This document shows positions 5,244 to 12,828 of a stretch of DNA of 12,982 nucleotides, one piece after another. The stretch is from contig CAJUSH010000061.1 in the NCBI GenBank assembly GCA_910589045.1, positions 1-12,982 of the forward strand, in the 5' to 3' direction. This stretch comes from an uncultured Eubacterium sp. (GTDB lineage: Bacteria; Bacillota_A; Clostridia; Lachnospirales; Lachnospiraceae). The notes under the pieces are model-generated. The model was given only the letters and a program-made list of their open reading frames with translations. It searched no databases and was not told where the DNA came from. Every line of letters starts with the position of its first letter. Position 1 is the first letter of the stretch. A program made the position numbers and the translations under genes.

Positions 5244-6425
5244 ATGTTAAAGACACGTATGTCCGGCAACGAGGCGGTGGCACATGCAATCCGCCAGATC
5301 AATCCCGATGTTATGCCGGCATTTCCCATCACTCCTTCAACGGAGATCCCGCAGTTTGTTGCGGCGATGATTGCAAACGGTGAGATTGACACGGAGTTTA
5401 TCCCGGTGGAAAGTGAGCACAGCTCCATGAGCGCGGCCATCGGCTCCTCTGCGGCGGGCGCGCGGACACTGACCGCTACCTCCTCCTGCGGACTGGCATT
5501 CATGTGGGAGGTTTTGTATGTGGCGGCATCGAGCCGTCTGCCGATCGCGATGGCGGTTGTAAACCGCGGACTGACCGGCCCGCTGAACATCAACGCGGAG
5601 CATTCCGACAGCATGGGTGCGCGGGATTCCGGCTGGCTCCAGATTTACGCGGAAAACAATCAGGAGGTCTATGATAATTTTCTCCAGGCGTACCGTATTG
5701 CGGAGCATCCCGACGTGAAGCTTCCGATCATGATCTGCCAGGACGGGTTTATTACGAGCCATGCGGTGGAAAACATTACGCTGTGGGATGATGCCGCAAT
5801 GAAAAAATTTGTGGGCGACTACGAGCCGCAGCACTACCTGCTGCGGGAGGACGAGGTGATGGCGGTGGGTCCTTATGCGGCTTCGGGCTATTGTATGGAG
5901 GCAAAAAAAGCGCAGGCGGAGGCGATGAAGCGGGCAAAGCAGGTGATTTTGGATGTCGCGGAGGAGTTTCGGTCCATCACCGGGCAGTCCTACGGATTTT
6001 TTGAGGGCTATCGCCTGGCGGATGCGGAGTATGCGGTCGTGGCCATCGGTTCGGTCTGCGGAACCGCGAAGGACGCCATCGACGCGCTGCGGGAAAAGGG
6101 CCTGCGCGCGGGCCTGTTAAAGATCCGGGTGTTCCGCCCGTTCCCGGCGCAGGAGATTGCGGATGCGCTGAAAAGCTGCCGCGCCATCGCGGTCATGGAC
6201 CGCGCGGAGGGCTACAATGCGGTCGGCGGACCGCTGGGCGCGGAGGTTACGGCGGCACTCTACCATGCAAAGTCCGGGGCGGAGGTTGTAAATGTGATGT
6301 ACGGACTTTCGGGGCGTGACGTGCGCGTGGAGGATATCGAGGAATTATTTGACAGACTGGTGAAGCTGGGTGACGGCGGACAGGCTTACAGTGAGACATG
6401 TCCGTATGTGGGACTGAGAGAGTAG
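5244..6425 (+). CDS. porA: Pyruvate:ferredoxin oxidoreductase, alpha subunit
   Basis: This 393-aa chain supplies the pyrimidine-binding half of the thiamine diphosphate site and the transketolase C-terminal-like domain. It begins with the family hallmark SGNEAVAHAIRQINPDV, then PAFPITPSTEI (27-35), VESEHSSMSAAIGSSAAGAR (56-74; Glu56 is a good candidate for the cofactor-activating glutamate), a serine/glycine-rich TATSSCGLAFMWE and NRGLTGPLNINAEHSD (107-122). The C-terminal third (VVAIGSVCGTAKDAIDALRE, RVFRPFP, VMDRAEGYNAVGGPLG) is the usual domain II. Length matches PorA of archaea and Thermotoga (~390). The ATG directly follows the porD stop with GGAGG 8 bases upstream. Four separate chains, rather than the single ~1,170-aa PFOR common in Clostridia, is the notable point; a single-chain enzyme may exist elsewhere in the genome. 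Confidence 0.94.
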   Translation: MLKTRMSGNEAVAHAIRQINPDVMPAFPITPSTEIPQFVAAMIANGEIDTEFIPVESEHSSMSAAIGSSAAGARTLTATSSCGLAFMWEVLYVAASSRLPIAMAVVNRGLTGPLNINAEHSDSMGARDSGWLQIYAENNQEVYDNFLQAYRIAEHPDVKLPIMICQDGFITSHAVENITLWDDAAMKKFVGDYEPQHYLLREDEVMAVGPYAASGYCMEAKKAQAEAMKRAKQVILDVAEEFRSITGQSYGFFEGYRLADAEYAVVAIGSVCGTAKDAIDALREKGLRAGLLKIRVFRPFPAQEIADALKSCRAIAVMDRAEGYNAVGGPLGAEVTAALYHAKSGAEVVNVMYGLSGRDVRVEDIEELFDRLVKLGDGGQAYSETCPYVGLRE

Positions 6426-6433
6426 GTGGCACG

Positions 6434-7375
6434 ATGGGACAGAAGACATTTAATTATAAAGAGCTGCAGAGCCGCCCGGAGCGGCTGGCGCCGGGGCACC
6501 GCATGTGTGCGGGCTGCGGCGGGACGATTGCGGTGCGCAACGTATTAAAGGCGCTGCATCCCGGGGACAAGGCGGTCATCGGCAACGCAACGGGGTGCCT
6601 GGAGGTGTCCTCCTATATGTATCCTTACACGGCATATGAGGACAGCTATATCCACAATGCATTTGAGAACGCAGGAGCGACCCTCTCCGGTGTGGAGACG
6701 GCGTACCACGCACTCAAAAAGAGGGGGAAAATTAAAGATAACTTTAAGTTTATTACTTTCGGCGGAGACGGCGGCACCTATGATATCGGTATGCAGTCGC
6801 TCTCGGGTGCGATGGAGCGGGGGCACGATCTGGTATACGTCTGTTATGACAACGGTGCATATATGAACACCGGCATCCAGCGAAGCTCCGCCACGCCGCA
6901 GTTTGCGGATACGACGACGACGCCAAGCGGCACGAAATCCGACGGAAAGCCCCAGGGACGCAAGGATCTGGCGGCGATCATGGCGGCGCACAACATTCCC
7001 TATGTGGCGCAGACGACATTTATCGGCAATTTAAAGGATCTCTATGTGAAGTCCGAGAAAGCGATCTACACGGCCGGCCCTGCGTTTTTGAACATCATGG
7101 CGCCCTGCCCGAGGGGCTGGAAGTATGACGCGCCGGATATTATCGATATTTGCAGGCTGGGTGTGGAGACGTGCTACTGGCCGCTGTTCGAGGTGGTGGA
7201 GGGCAAGTGGATCCTGAACTATGAGCCGAAAAAGAAGCTGCCTGTCGAGGATTTCCTGAAAAAGCAGGGGCGGTTCAGGCATCTGTTCAGGCCCGACAGC
7301 GAGCATCTTATCGCGGATTTCCAGGCGGAGGTGGACCGGCGCTGGGAGGAGCTGCTGGGCCGCTGCAGTATGTAG
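6434..7375 (+). CDS. porB: Pyruvate:ferredoxin oxidoreductase, beta (TPP and proximal cluster) subunit
   Basis: This 313-aa chain binds the diphosphate end of thiamine diphosphate and the proximal [4Fe-4S] cluster. GGDGGTYDIGMQSLSGAMER through CYDN (110-140) is the Mg/TPP motif (GDG...N, with Asp112 and Asn140). The four cysteines expected for the proximal cluster are present: Cys25 and Cys28 in MCAGCGG, Cys55 in GNATGCLEV and Cys225 in APCPRGW. Length fits PorB (~310-325). ATG 6434 is chosen because AGGTGG lies just upstream and GQKTF...APGHRMCAGC is the normal start; an in-frame ATG at 6398 would overlap porA by 28 bases and has no conserved extension. It is the last gene of the por operon. 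No terminator is visible before ridA, so some readthrough is likely. Confidence 0.94.
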   Translation: MGQKTFNYKELQSRPERLAPGHRMCAGCGGTIAVRNVLKALHPGDKAVIGNATGCLEVSSYMYPYTAYEDSYIHNAFENAGATLSGVETAYHALKKRGKIKDNFKFITFGGDGGTYDIGMQSLSGAMERGHDLVYVCYDNGAYMNTGIQRSSATPQFADTTTTPSGTKSDGKPQGRKDLAAIMAAHNIPYVAQTTFIGNLKDLYVKSEKAIYTAGPAFLNIMAPCPRGWKYDAPDIIDICRLGVETCYWPLFEVVEGKWILNYEPKKKLPVEDFLKKQGRFRHLFRPDSEHLIADFQAEVDRRWEELLGRCSM

Positions 7376-7393
7376 ACTTTTCGGATTAGCGCT

Positions 7394-7423
7394 TTGCTGC
7401 GGAATGATTGACATAAATATAAT
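7394..7423 (+). promoter_or_regulatory. Likely promoter in front of ridA
   Basis: TATAAT (7418-7423) is an exact -10, with TTGCTG 18 bases upstream (7394-7399). An alternative is TTGACA at 7408-7413 with a poor AAATAA 17 bases later. Either would give a very short leader, 10-25 bases, before ATG 7447. Confidence 0.5.
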
Positions 7424-7446
7424 CAAGAATAAATAAGGAGTGTACT

Positions 7447-7821
7447 ATGAGAACAATTACTGCTTCAAAAGCACCTGCGGCCATCGGCCCGTATTCACAG
7501 GGCAAGATCGCGGGGAAGCTTGTATTTTTTTCAGGACAGATCCCGCTTGACCCGGTGAGCGGGGCGGTGATAGGCGAAACCATAGAGGAGCAGACGAGGT
7601 GCATCTGTGAGAATATCGGTGCACTTTTGGAGGAGGCCGGCGTTACGTTTGACGCCGTGGTAAAGACAACCTGCTTTCTGGCAGATATGGAGGACTTTGC
7701 CGCATTCAACGAGGTATACGCCGCATACTTTACAGGGAAGCCCGCCCGCTCGTGCGTGGCGGTAAAGGCGCTTCCGAAAAATGTGCTTGCAGAGATCGAG
7801 GTCATCGCCGAGCTTGCATAA
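7447..7821 (+). CDS. ridA: RidA family enamine/imine deaminase
   Basis: This 124-aa protein matches the YjgF/YER057c/UK114 family over its whole length. Motifs: GPYSQGKIAGKLVFFSGQIP (14-33), the central TIEEQTRCICENIGALLEEAG, VVKTTCFLADMEDFAAFNEVY, and PARSCVAVKALPKNVLAEIE with Arg101, the equivalent of the substrate-carboxylate arginine (Arg105 in E. coli), and Glu116 near the active site. RidA trimers hydrolyse 2-aminoacrylate and related enamines, made by PLP enzymes acting on serine or threonine, to 2-oxoacids and ammonia, protecting PLP enzymes. AAGGAG lies 6 bases before the ATG. It sits between the por operon and the chemotaxis receptor gene; the reaction gives pyruvate, the likely substrate of the enzyme encoded upstream, though that link may be coincidental. 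Confidence 0.93.
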   Translation: MRTITASKAPAAIGPYSQGKIAGKLVFFSGQIPLDPVSGAVIGETIEEQTRCICENIGALLEEAGVTFDAVVKTTCFLADMEDFAAFNEVYAAYFTGKPARSCVAVKALPKNVLAEIEVIAELA

Positions 7822-7828
7822 AATACAG

Positions 7829-7849
7829 GGCTGCCGGAACGGGGCAGCC
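7829..7849. other. Hairpin between ridA and the chemotaxis receptor gene
   Basis: GGCTGCC (7829-7835) and GGCAGCC (7843-7849) form a perfect 7-bp stem with a 7-base loop, 8 bases after the ridA stop. There is no T tail on the plus strand, so it is more likely an mRNA-stabilising or partly terminating hairpin than a full terminator. The GGGGG ribosome binding site of the next gene (7860-7864) follows 11 bases later. Confidence 0.5.
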
Positions 7850-7871
7850 ACGAAAAAACGGGGGTATTGCT

Positions 7872-9353
7872 ATGGAACGGATTCGGGAAATGCATCTGAT
7901 GAGAACCAATCAGTTTTTGTTTTTTACACATGCCATCGCAACGGTTTTCGGGGTGATCGGGCTGCTCTCACAGCTTACGATGTCGGGACTGGCTCCGGTG
8001 ATCAGCATCGTGCCGCTGGCGGCGACACTGCTCGTGTTTGCCGGCGGTGTTGTGATGTATGTGCGGTTTAAAAAGACGCTTTTGTATGCACAATATGTGG
8101 GAATTGGCTATGGGGTGGTGTATATTCTGATGCTGCTTCTGGCGGCTAATTCCAACACCTTTCCGTATATGATCCCGATTTTAGTGGTGATCATGATGAT
8201 GCTGGATAAAAAACTGATCCGCCTGACGGGCATCCTGTTTCTGGCGGTGAATTTTGTCCGCGCGGCAATTACCGTTGCGGGCGCAGAGGCGGTCACGGAT
8301 GTGATTGAGCCTGTCATGATCGAGCTGATCATTTCGGTTCTGAGTTTTTTGGCGGTGACGAGGGGCTGCCTGCTCTTAAACCAGTTTTTCGAGGAATCAA
8401 TGCTGAGTGTGACGAGCGCATCCGACTACAGTACGTCCGTGAACCAGAAGATTCTGGATGTGGTCAACAATGTGGAGCTGTCCGCGGAGGTCATGGTGGA
8501 AAATCTCGGGCAGCTCTATGAGACGACAAAGACGGTCAACAGCTCTATGGAATATATGTCCCGGGGCATGGAGAGCACGGCGGATGCGATTCAGGAGCAG
8601 ACAAAGCAGACCGCGGATATACAGGAGATCATCACGGATACCCATAACCAGGCGGCGGAGATGGTGCGCCTGACGGAGCAGACGAAGGAGGCACTAGGCG
8701 CCGGCACCGAGGCTATGGGAAAGCTCTTCCGCTATGTGCAGGAGACGATCCGGGACGGCGGTGAAATGCAGCAGTCTGCGGAGCAGCTCAAAAAGAAATC
8801 CGATGAGGTCCGGGGCATCACGGACATTATTTTGGGAATATCCAGCCAGACAAATCTGCTGGCGCTGAATGCCAGCATCGAGGCGGCACGCGCGGGAGAT
8901 CAGGGACGGGGCTTTACGGTGGTCGCGGAGGAGATCCGCGGGCTTGCGGAGCAGACCAGACAGGAGACGGAGAATATATCGGGTCTTTTGGAGGAACTTG
9001 CAAAGGAGGCGCAGACCGTGACGGAGAAGGTGGAGCACAGTGTCCGCCTTTCCAACAAGGAGGCAGCCGTCGCAGGGGAGGCGAGCAGCCGCTTCGACGA
9101 GATCACGAGCAGCGTTATTCAGCTGACGGGCAATGTGGATTCGGTCAACGGGCAGATGGAGCATCTCATGCAGTCGAACAATGCGATCGTGGACAGCGTC
9201 GGGACCTTATCCGCCACGAGCGAGCAGATCAGCGCAAGCTCGCAGGAGGCGTGCAGGGCTTCCGAAAAGAACGTGACACTTGTGACGGATTTCGAGGAGG
9301 CGATGGGAGAGATCATGCGCGAGATCTCGGCGCTGCAGGAGTACACACAATAG
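7872..9353 (+). CDS. Methyl-accepting chemotaxis protein with a polytopic membrane N-terminus
   Basis: This 493-aa receptor has an N-terminal membrane block (~14-169) with about six hydrophobic segments (around 14-34, 41-65, 72-92, 97-111, 115-137 and 147-169) joined by short loops, and no sizeable extracellular ligand domain. No HAMP domain is recognisable between the membrane and the coiled coil. From ~200 the protein is a long signalling coiled coil whose tip, ISSQTNLLALNASIEAARAG with GRGFTVVAEEIRGLAEQT (323-362), is the highly conserved region that binds CheA and CheW. Gln/Glu-rich flanks provide possible methylation sites. Start 7872 has GGGGG 7 bases upstream; the longer open frame from 7752 overlaps ridA and is not a receptor sequence. 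Receptors of this layout are thought to sense signals inside the membrane or cytoplasm, such as redox or proton-motive state. The position after por and ridA allows that reading but does not prove it. Confidence 0.92.
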   Translation: MERIREMHLMRTNQFLFFTHAIATVFGVIGLLSQLTMSGLAPVISIVPLAATLLVFAGGVVMYVRFKKTLLYAQYVGIGYGVVYILMLLLAANSNTFPYMIPILVVIMMMLDKKLIRLTGILFLAVNFVRAAITVAGAEAVTDVIEPVMIELIISVLSFLAVTRGCLLLNQFFEESMLSVTSASDYSTSVNQKILDVVNNVELSAEVMVENLGQLYETTKTVNSSMEYMSRGMESTADAIQEQTKQTADIQEIITDTHNQAAEMVRLTEQTKEALGAGTEAMGKLFRYVQETIRDGGEMQQSAEQLKKKSDEVRGITDIILGISSQTNLLALNASIEAARAGDQGRGFTVVAEEIRGLAEQTRQETENISGLLEELAKEAQTVTEKVEHSVRLSNKEAAVAGEASSRFDEITSSVIQLTGNVDSVNGQMEHLMQSNNAIVDSVGTLSATSEQISASSQEACRASEKNVTLVTDFEEAMGEIMREISALQEYTQ

Positions 9354-9359
9354 CAAATG

Positions 9360-9399
9360 CGTCCCGCTGCGGGCAGAAAATCCTGCGGGACGGCGTTTC
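9360..9399 (+). terminator. Hairpin after the chemotaxis receptor gene, possible first terminator
   Basis: CGTCCCGC (9360-9367) and GCGGGACG (9385-9392) form a perfect 8-bp GC-rich stem with a 17-base loop, starting 7 bases after the stop codon. The following GCGTTTCTT is only moderately T-rich, so it may need the second terminator at 9421. Confidence 0.5.
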
Positions 9400-9420
9400 T
9401 TACATAGGGACTTTGATGGG

Positions 9421-9445
9421 GCACCGCTTTTTTTGCGGTGCTTTT
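9421..9445 (+). terminator. Intrinsic terminator closing the ridA-mcp unit
   Basis: GCACCGC and GCGGTGC (9421-9427, 9435-9441) pair perfectly around a loop of seven T, followed by TTTT. The two hairpins together mark the transcriptional end of the preceding genes and separate them from the hypA unit. Confidence 0.75.
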
Positions 9446-9504
9446 GTCAATTGCATCGAAATGTAAAAATTGAAAGAATTTCGCTATCTTTTAGCGGCTA
9501 TTCA

Positions 9505-9513
9505 TGTTAAGAT
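9505..9513 (+). promoter_or_regulatory. Possible extended -10 promoter of the hypA-oxidoreductase unit
   Basis: TGTTAAGAT fits TGnTAtAAT with two mismatches and lies after the tandem terminators, where a new promoter is needed. A small hairpin CGCTA/TAGCG (9482-9496) occupies the -35 area, so no good -35 hexamer is seen. The start would be near 9520. Confidence 0.35.
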
Positions 9514-9524
9514 GGAAGTGTCTG

Positions 9525-9550
9525 AAGCCGGTCTAATGGGAGGCCGGCTT
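9525..9550 (+). other. Leader hairpin upstream of hypA
   Basis: AAGCCGG (9525-9531) and CCGGCTT (9544-9550) form a perfect 7-bp stem with a 12-base loop that contains GGGAGG, a Shine-Dalgarno-like sequence. It would lie at the very 5' end of the hypA mRNA, about 45 bases before the start codon. The tail TTTGGGCG is not a terminator. It may stabilise the transcript; no known riboswitch is recognised. Confidence 0.4.
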
Positions 9551-9594
9551 TGGGCGAATATTTTTATGGAAACATAGTTGAAGCGAGGAACGTT

Positions 9595-9942
9595 ATGCAC
9601 GAGCTGGGAGTTGTTTTTTATATAGCGGACAGCGTGGAACGGATTGCCGCGGAAAATCAGGCATCACATGTGAATAAGGTGGTGCTTCAGATCGGTGAGG
9701 TGTCGATGATCATCAATGACTATCTGGAGGACTGCTGGAAATGGAATGCGAAGCGCAGGCCGATGCTTGCAGACTGTACGCTGGAGATCGAGACGATCCC
9801 GGCGATCACCTACTGTGAGGACTGCGGCGAGAAATACGAAACGGTGGCTCACGGCAGGACCTGTCCCTGCTGTCAGAGTGAGCGGACCTATCTTGTGCAG
9901 GGCAACGAGACAGAGATCAAGGAGATCGTAGTGGACGGCTGA
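9595..9942 (+). CDS. hypA: HypA-like nickel/zinc metallochaperone protein
   Basis: This 115-aa protein begins MHELG; His2 and Glu3 are part of the N-terminal Ni-binding site of HypA, so ATG 9595 is taken as the start (GAGGAA precedes it) rather than the upstream ATG/TTG choices near 9550. The structural zinc site is complete: Cys74-x2-Cys77 and Cys90-x2-Cys93 (CEDC...CPCC). VNKVVLQIGEVSMIINDYLE matches the region after the first helix. HypA normally hands nickel to [NiFe]-hydrogenase, with HypB. No other hyp gene or hydrogenase subunit is in the window, and the next gene, 34 bases on, is a flavoprotein. The family also has orphan members in Firmicutes, so the true client is unknown; helping assemble the neighbouring Fe-S enzyme or a distant hydrogenase are both possible. 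Position 5 is Gly where classical HypA has Ser. Confidence 0.85.
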   Translation: MHELGVVFYIADSVERIAAENQASHVNKVVLQIGEVSMIINDYLEDCWKWNAKRRPMLADCTLEIETIPAITYCEDCGEKYETVAHGRTCPCCQSERTYLVQGNETEIKEIVVDG

Positions 9943-9976
9943 ACGTCCGGAAAATACAATAAAAAGGAGAAAGACT

Positions 9977-12739
9977 ATGGCAGACCCGTTATTCCCCAAC
10001 CCCAACCCGGAAAAACCCTTTCGCGAGCCGGTGGCGCGGCTGGCAAAGCTGATTACGGATCGCATTCCCGTTGTTCTGGGAAAAGAGAAAATTACAAAGG
10101 ATTCCCCGGAGTACATCGGATTAGAGCCGATCTGTACGGATGAGCAGGCGGAGATTGCGATCCTCATGAAAAAGCGCACACCCCGCACCATGGCGGATAT
10201 GGTGAAGCTGACCGGAAAGGACGAGGCATATCTGGAAAAGCAGCTGGCGGAGATGTCCTATACCGGACTGCTGGAGTACAACTGGGAAAACCCGCAGCAC
10301 GAGAAGCAGTGGGTGCTTCCCATGTTTGTCCCGGGAAGTGCGGAGTTTACAAATATGAATGCAAAAATTTTGGAGGAGCACCCCGAGATGGGCCGCTTCT
10401 TTGAGCGCATGAGCCGTATCCCGCTGGAGAAGGTGACACCGATGGTGCCGCCTGGCGGCGCGGGGATCGGCATGCATGTCATTCCCGTGGAAAAAGCCAT
10501 CGAGCTGGAGAACAACACGGCATCCGTGGAGCACATTTCCCACTGGCTGAACAAATACGACGGAAAATACGCGGCAAGCCCCTGCTCGTGCCGCCGCTCC
10601 CGCAAGACGTATGACGAGGGCTGCGGGGACGACCCGGAGGGCTGGTGCATCGCGGTAGGGGATATGGCGGATTATGTGGTGGAGACCGGAAAGGGCGGCC
10701 GCTACATCACCAGGGAGGAAGCGCTTGAAATCCTGCAAAAGGGCGAGGAGAACGGCTTCGTGCATCAGATCACGAACATTGACGGCGCTGACAAGATTTT
10801 TGCGATCTGCAACTGCAACGTCAACGTGTGCTATGCACTGCGCACGTCACAGCTTTTCAACACGCCGAACATGTCCCGCTCCGCTTATGTGGCGCATGTC
10901 ACGGAGGACAACTGCGTTGCGTGCGGACGCTGCGTGGAGCACTGCCCGGCGGGCGCCCTAAAGCTGGGCCAGAAGCTGTGTAAGAAGGACGGCTCAAAGG
11001 TGACATATCCGAAGCAGCCGCTTCCCTCCGAGGTGCCCTGGGGCCCGCATATGTGGACGGAGGATTACCGCGACAAGAACCGCATCGAGACGCACGAGAG
11101 CGGAACCGCACCCTGTAAAACGGCCTGTCCCGCGCACATTGCGGTGCAGGGCTACTTAAAGCTTGCCGCGCAGGGCAGATACCGGGATGCGCTGGCGCTC
11201 ATCAAGAAGAATAATCCGCTCCCGGCAATCTGCGGACACATCTGCAACCGCCGCTGTGAGGATGCCTGCACGAGAGGGACCATCGACGAGGCGATTGCCA
11301 TCGATGAGGTGAAAAAGTTTATCGCAATGCAGGATCTGAATGCGGAAAACCGATACATACCGAAGAAGGTCATCCCTTCCCTGGACGATCAGTTCTTTGC
11401 AAATACAAAGATCGCCATTATCGGCGGAGGCCCCGCCGGACTTTCCTGTGCCTTTTATCTGGCACAGAAGGGCTACCGGCCCACTGTTTTTGAGAAAAAC
11501 GAGCGGTGCGGCGGTATGCTTGTGTACGGTATTCCCTCGTTTAAGCTGGAAAAGGACGTGGTACAGGCGGAGATTGACGTGATCGAGCAGATGGGCGTTG
11601 AGATCCGGACCGGCGTAGAGGTCGGAAAGGATGTTACCTTAGACGAGCTGCGTGCCCGGGGCTACCAGGCATTCTATGTTGCCATCGGCTGTCAGGGCGG
11701 ACGGAAGGCCGGGGTGCCCGGCGAGGATGCGCAGGGTGTTATGACTGCCGTTGATTTTCTGCGGGAGGTCAACGCGAAGGAAGCCTTCCCGCTGGAGGGT
11801 GATGTGGTTGTGATTGGCGGCGGCAACGTGGCGATTGACGTTGCGCGCAACAGCGTGCGCTGCGGGGATGTCAGCGTGACTATGTACTGTCTGGAGAGCC
11901 GCGGCGAGATGCCCGCATCCAATGAGGAGGTTGCGGAGGCCAGGGAGGAGGGCATTACCATCGACTACGGCTGGGGCCCGAAGGAGATTCTGACCGAGGA
12001 GGGCAGGGTGTGCGGCATCGTCTTGAAGCGGTGCGTCTCCGTCAAGGATGCCCAGGGCAGATTCTGCCCGAAATATGACGAGAATGACACGAAAACCGTA
12101 TCGTGCAGGCATGTATTTTTATCCGTCGGACAGAGCATTGTGTGGGGCGGACTGCTGGAGGGCTCCCAGGTGGAATTGGGACGCGGAAATGGTGCGGTTG
12201 CAGATGCGAAAACCTACCAGACGGCGCAGCCGGATATTTTCGTGGGAGGCGACGTCTACACCGGGCCGAAATTTGCCATCGACGCCATCGCGGCCGGAAA
12301 GGAGGGTGCGACCTCCATTCATCGCTATGTGCAGCCGCACTCGTCGCTTACAATCGGGCGCAACCAGCTCTCTTATCGTGAGCTGAACAAGGAGGATCTC
12401 ACCATCGAGAGCTACGACAATTCCAGCCGCCAGATTCCCGGGCGGAATGACCGGATCGATGCAAAGCGGTCCTTCCGGGATGCGGCACGCTCCTTCACGG
12501 AGGAGCAGGTTAAGGCGGAGACGGCGCGTTGCCTTGGCTGCGGCGCGACGATCGTGGACGCGAACCGCTGTGTGGGCTGCGGCATCTGTACGACAAAGTG
12601 TGAATTTGACGCGATCCGGCTGCACCGGGATCATCCCGAGTGCTCCGTGATGCGCAAGAGTGAGGATAAGCTCAAATATGTGCTGCCTTACGGTGCAAAA
12701 CAGAAGATCAAGCTGACGTTTGCAAGGAAAAAGTCGTAG
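9977..12739 (+). CDS. Multidomain Fe-S flavoprotein: Fe-S N-terminal module, GltD/NfnB-like FAD-NAD(P) oxidoreductase, C-terminal ferredoxin
   Basis: This 920-aa protein is a fusion. Residues ~1-345 resemble stand-alone '4Fe-4S binding' proteins: a winged-helix-like segment (~55-103), PCSCRRSRK with Cys203, 205, 216 and 224, ICNCNVNVC (Cys278, 280, 285), then a cluster motif with Cys313, 316, 319 and 323. Residues ~375-450 are the GltD-type Fe-S domain (Cys380, 384, 419, 423, 427, 431). Residues ~478-785 are the flavin core: IAIIGGGPAGLS for FAD, VVVIGGGNVAIDVARN for NAD(P), and IFVGGDVYTGPKFAIDAIAAGKE closing the FAD site. Residues ~851-880 are a ferredoxin-like end (CxxC at 852/855, then Cys865, 868, 871, 875). 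It would move electrons between NAD(P)H and low-potential Fe-S carriers in the cytoplasm, as NfnB and GltD do; the partner is unknown. AAAGGAG precedes ATG 9977; hypA is 34 bases upstream. Confidence 0.9.
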   Translation: MADPLFPNPNPEKPFREPVARLAKLITDRIPVVLGKEKITKDSPEYIGLEPICTDEQAEIAILMKKRTPRTMADMVKLTGKDEAYLEKQLAEMSYTGLLEYNWENPQHEKQWVLPMFVPGSAEFTNMNAKILEEHPEMGRFFERMSRIPLEKVTPMVPPGGAGIGMHVIPVEKAIELENNTASVEHISHWLNKYDGKYAASPCSCRRSRKTYDEGCGDDPEGWCIAVGDMADYVVETGKGGRYITREEALEILQKGEENGFVHQITNIDGADKIFAICNCNVNVCYALRTSQLFNTPNMSRSAYVAHVTEDNCVACGRCVEHCPAGALKLGQKLCKKDGSKVTYPKQPLPSEVPWGPHMWTEDYRDKNRIETHESGTAPCKTACPAHIAVQGYLKLAAQGRYRDALALIKKNNPLPAICGHICNRRCEDACTRGTIDEAIAIDEVKKFIAMQDLNAENRYIPKKVIPSLDDQFFANTKIAIIGGGPAGLSCAFYLAQKGYRPTVFEKNERCGGMLVYGIPSFKLEKDVVQAEIDVIEQMGVEIRTGVEVGKDVTLDELRARGYQAFYVAIGCQGGRKAGVPGEDAQGVMTAVDFLREVNAKEAFPLEGDVVVIGGGNVAIDVARNSVRCGDVSVTMYCLESRGEMPASNEEVAEAREEGITIDYGWGPKEILTEEGRVCGIVLKRCVSVKDAQGRFCPKYDENDTKTVSCRHVFLSVGQSIVWGGLLEGSQVELGRGNGAVADAKTYQTAQPDIFVGGDVYTGPKFAIDAIAAGKEGATSIHRYVQPHSSLTIGRNQLSYRELNKEDLTIESYDNSSRQIPGRNDRIDAKRSFRDAARSFTEEQVKAETARCLGCGATIVDANRCVGCGICTTKCEFDAIRLHRDHPECSVMRKSEDKLKYVLPYGAKQKIKLTFARKKS

Positions 12740-12828
12740 TGCACCGGCACAGCACGCTTTGCATCCTATGTTTCATACAGGCCGCGGATATGCTTCACAG
12801 GCCTTTGCGGCGGTTATTTTGATACGGA

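Noticed and set aside
6398..6433. Longer start for porB overlapping porA
   Set aside because: No ribosome binding site, and the added residues are not part of PorB; ATG 6434 follows AGGTGG.
9664..10191. 175-codon minus-strand ORF over hypA and the start of the flavoprotein gene
   Set aside because: It is antisense to two well-supported genes, as are the other long minus-strand ORFs from 4 to 12.7 kb, which arise from the GC-rich coding bias.
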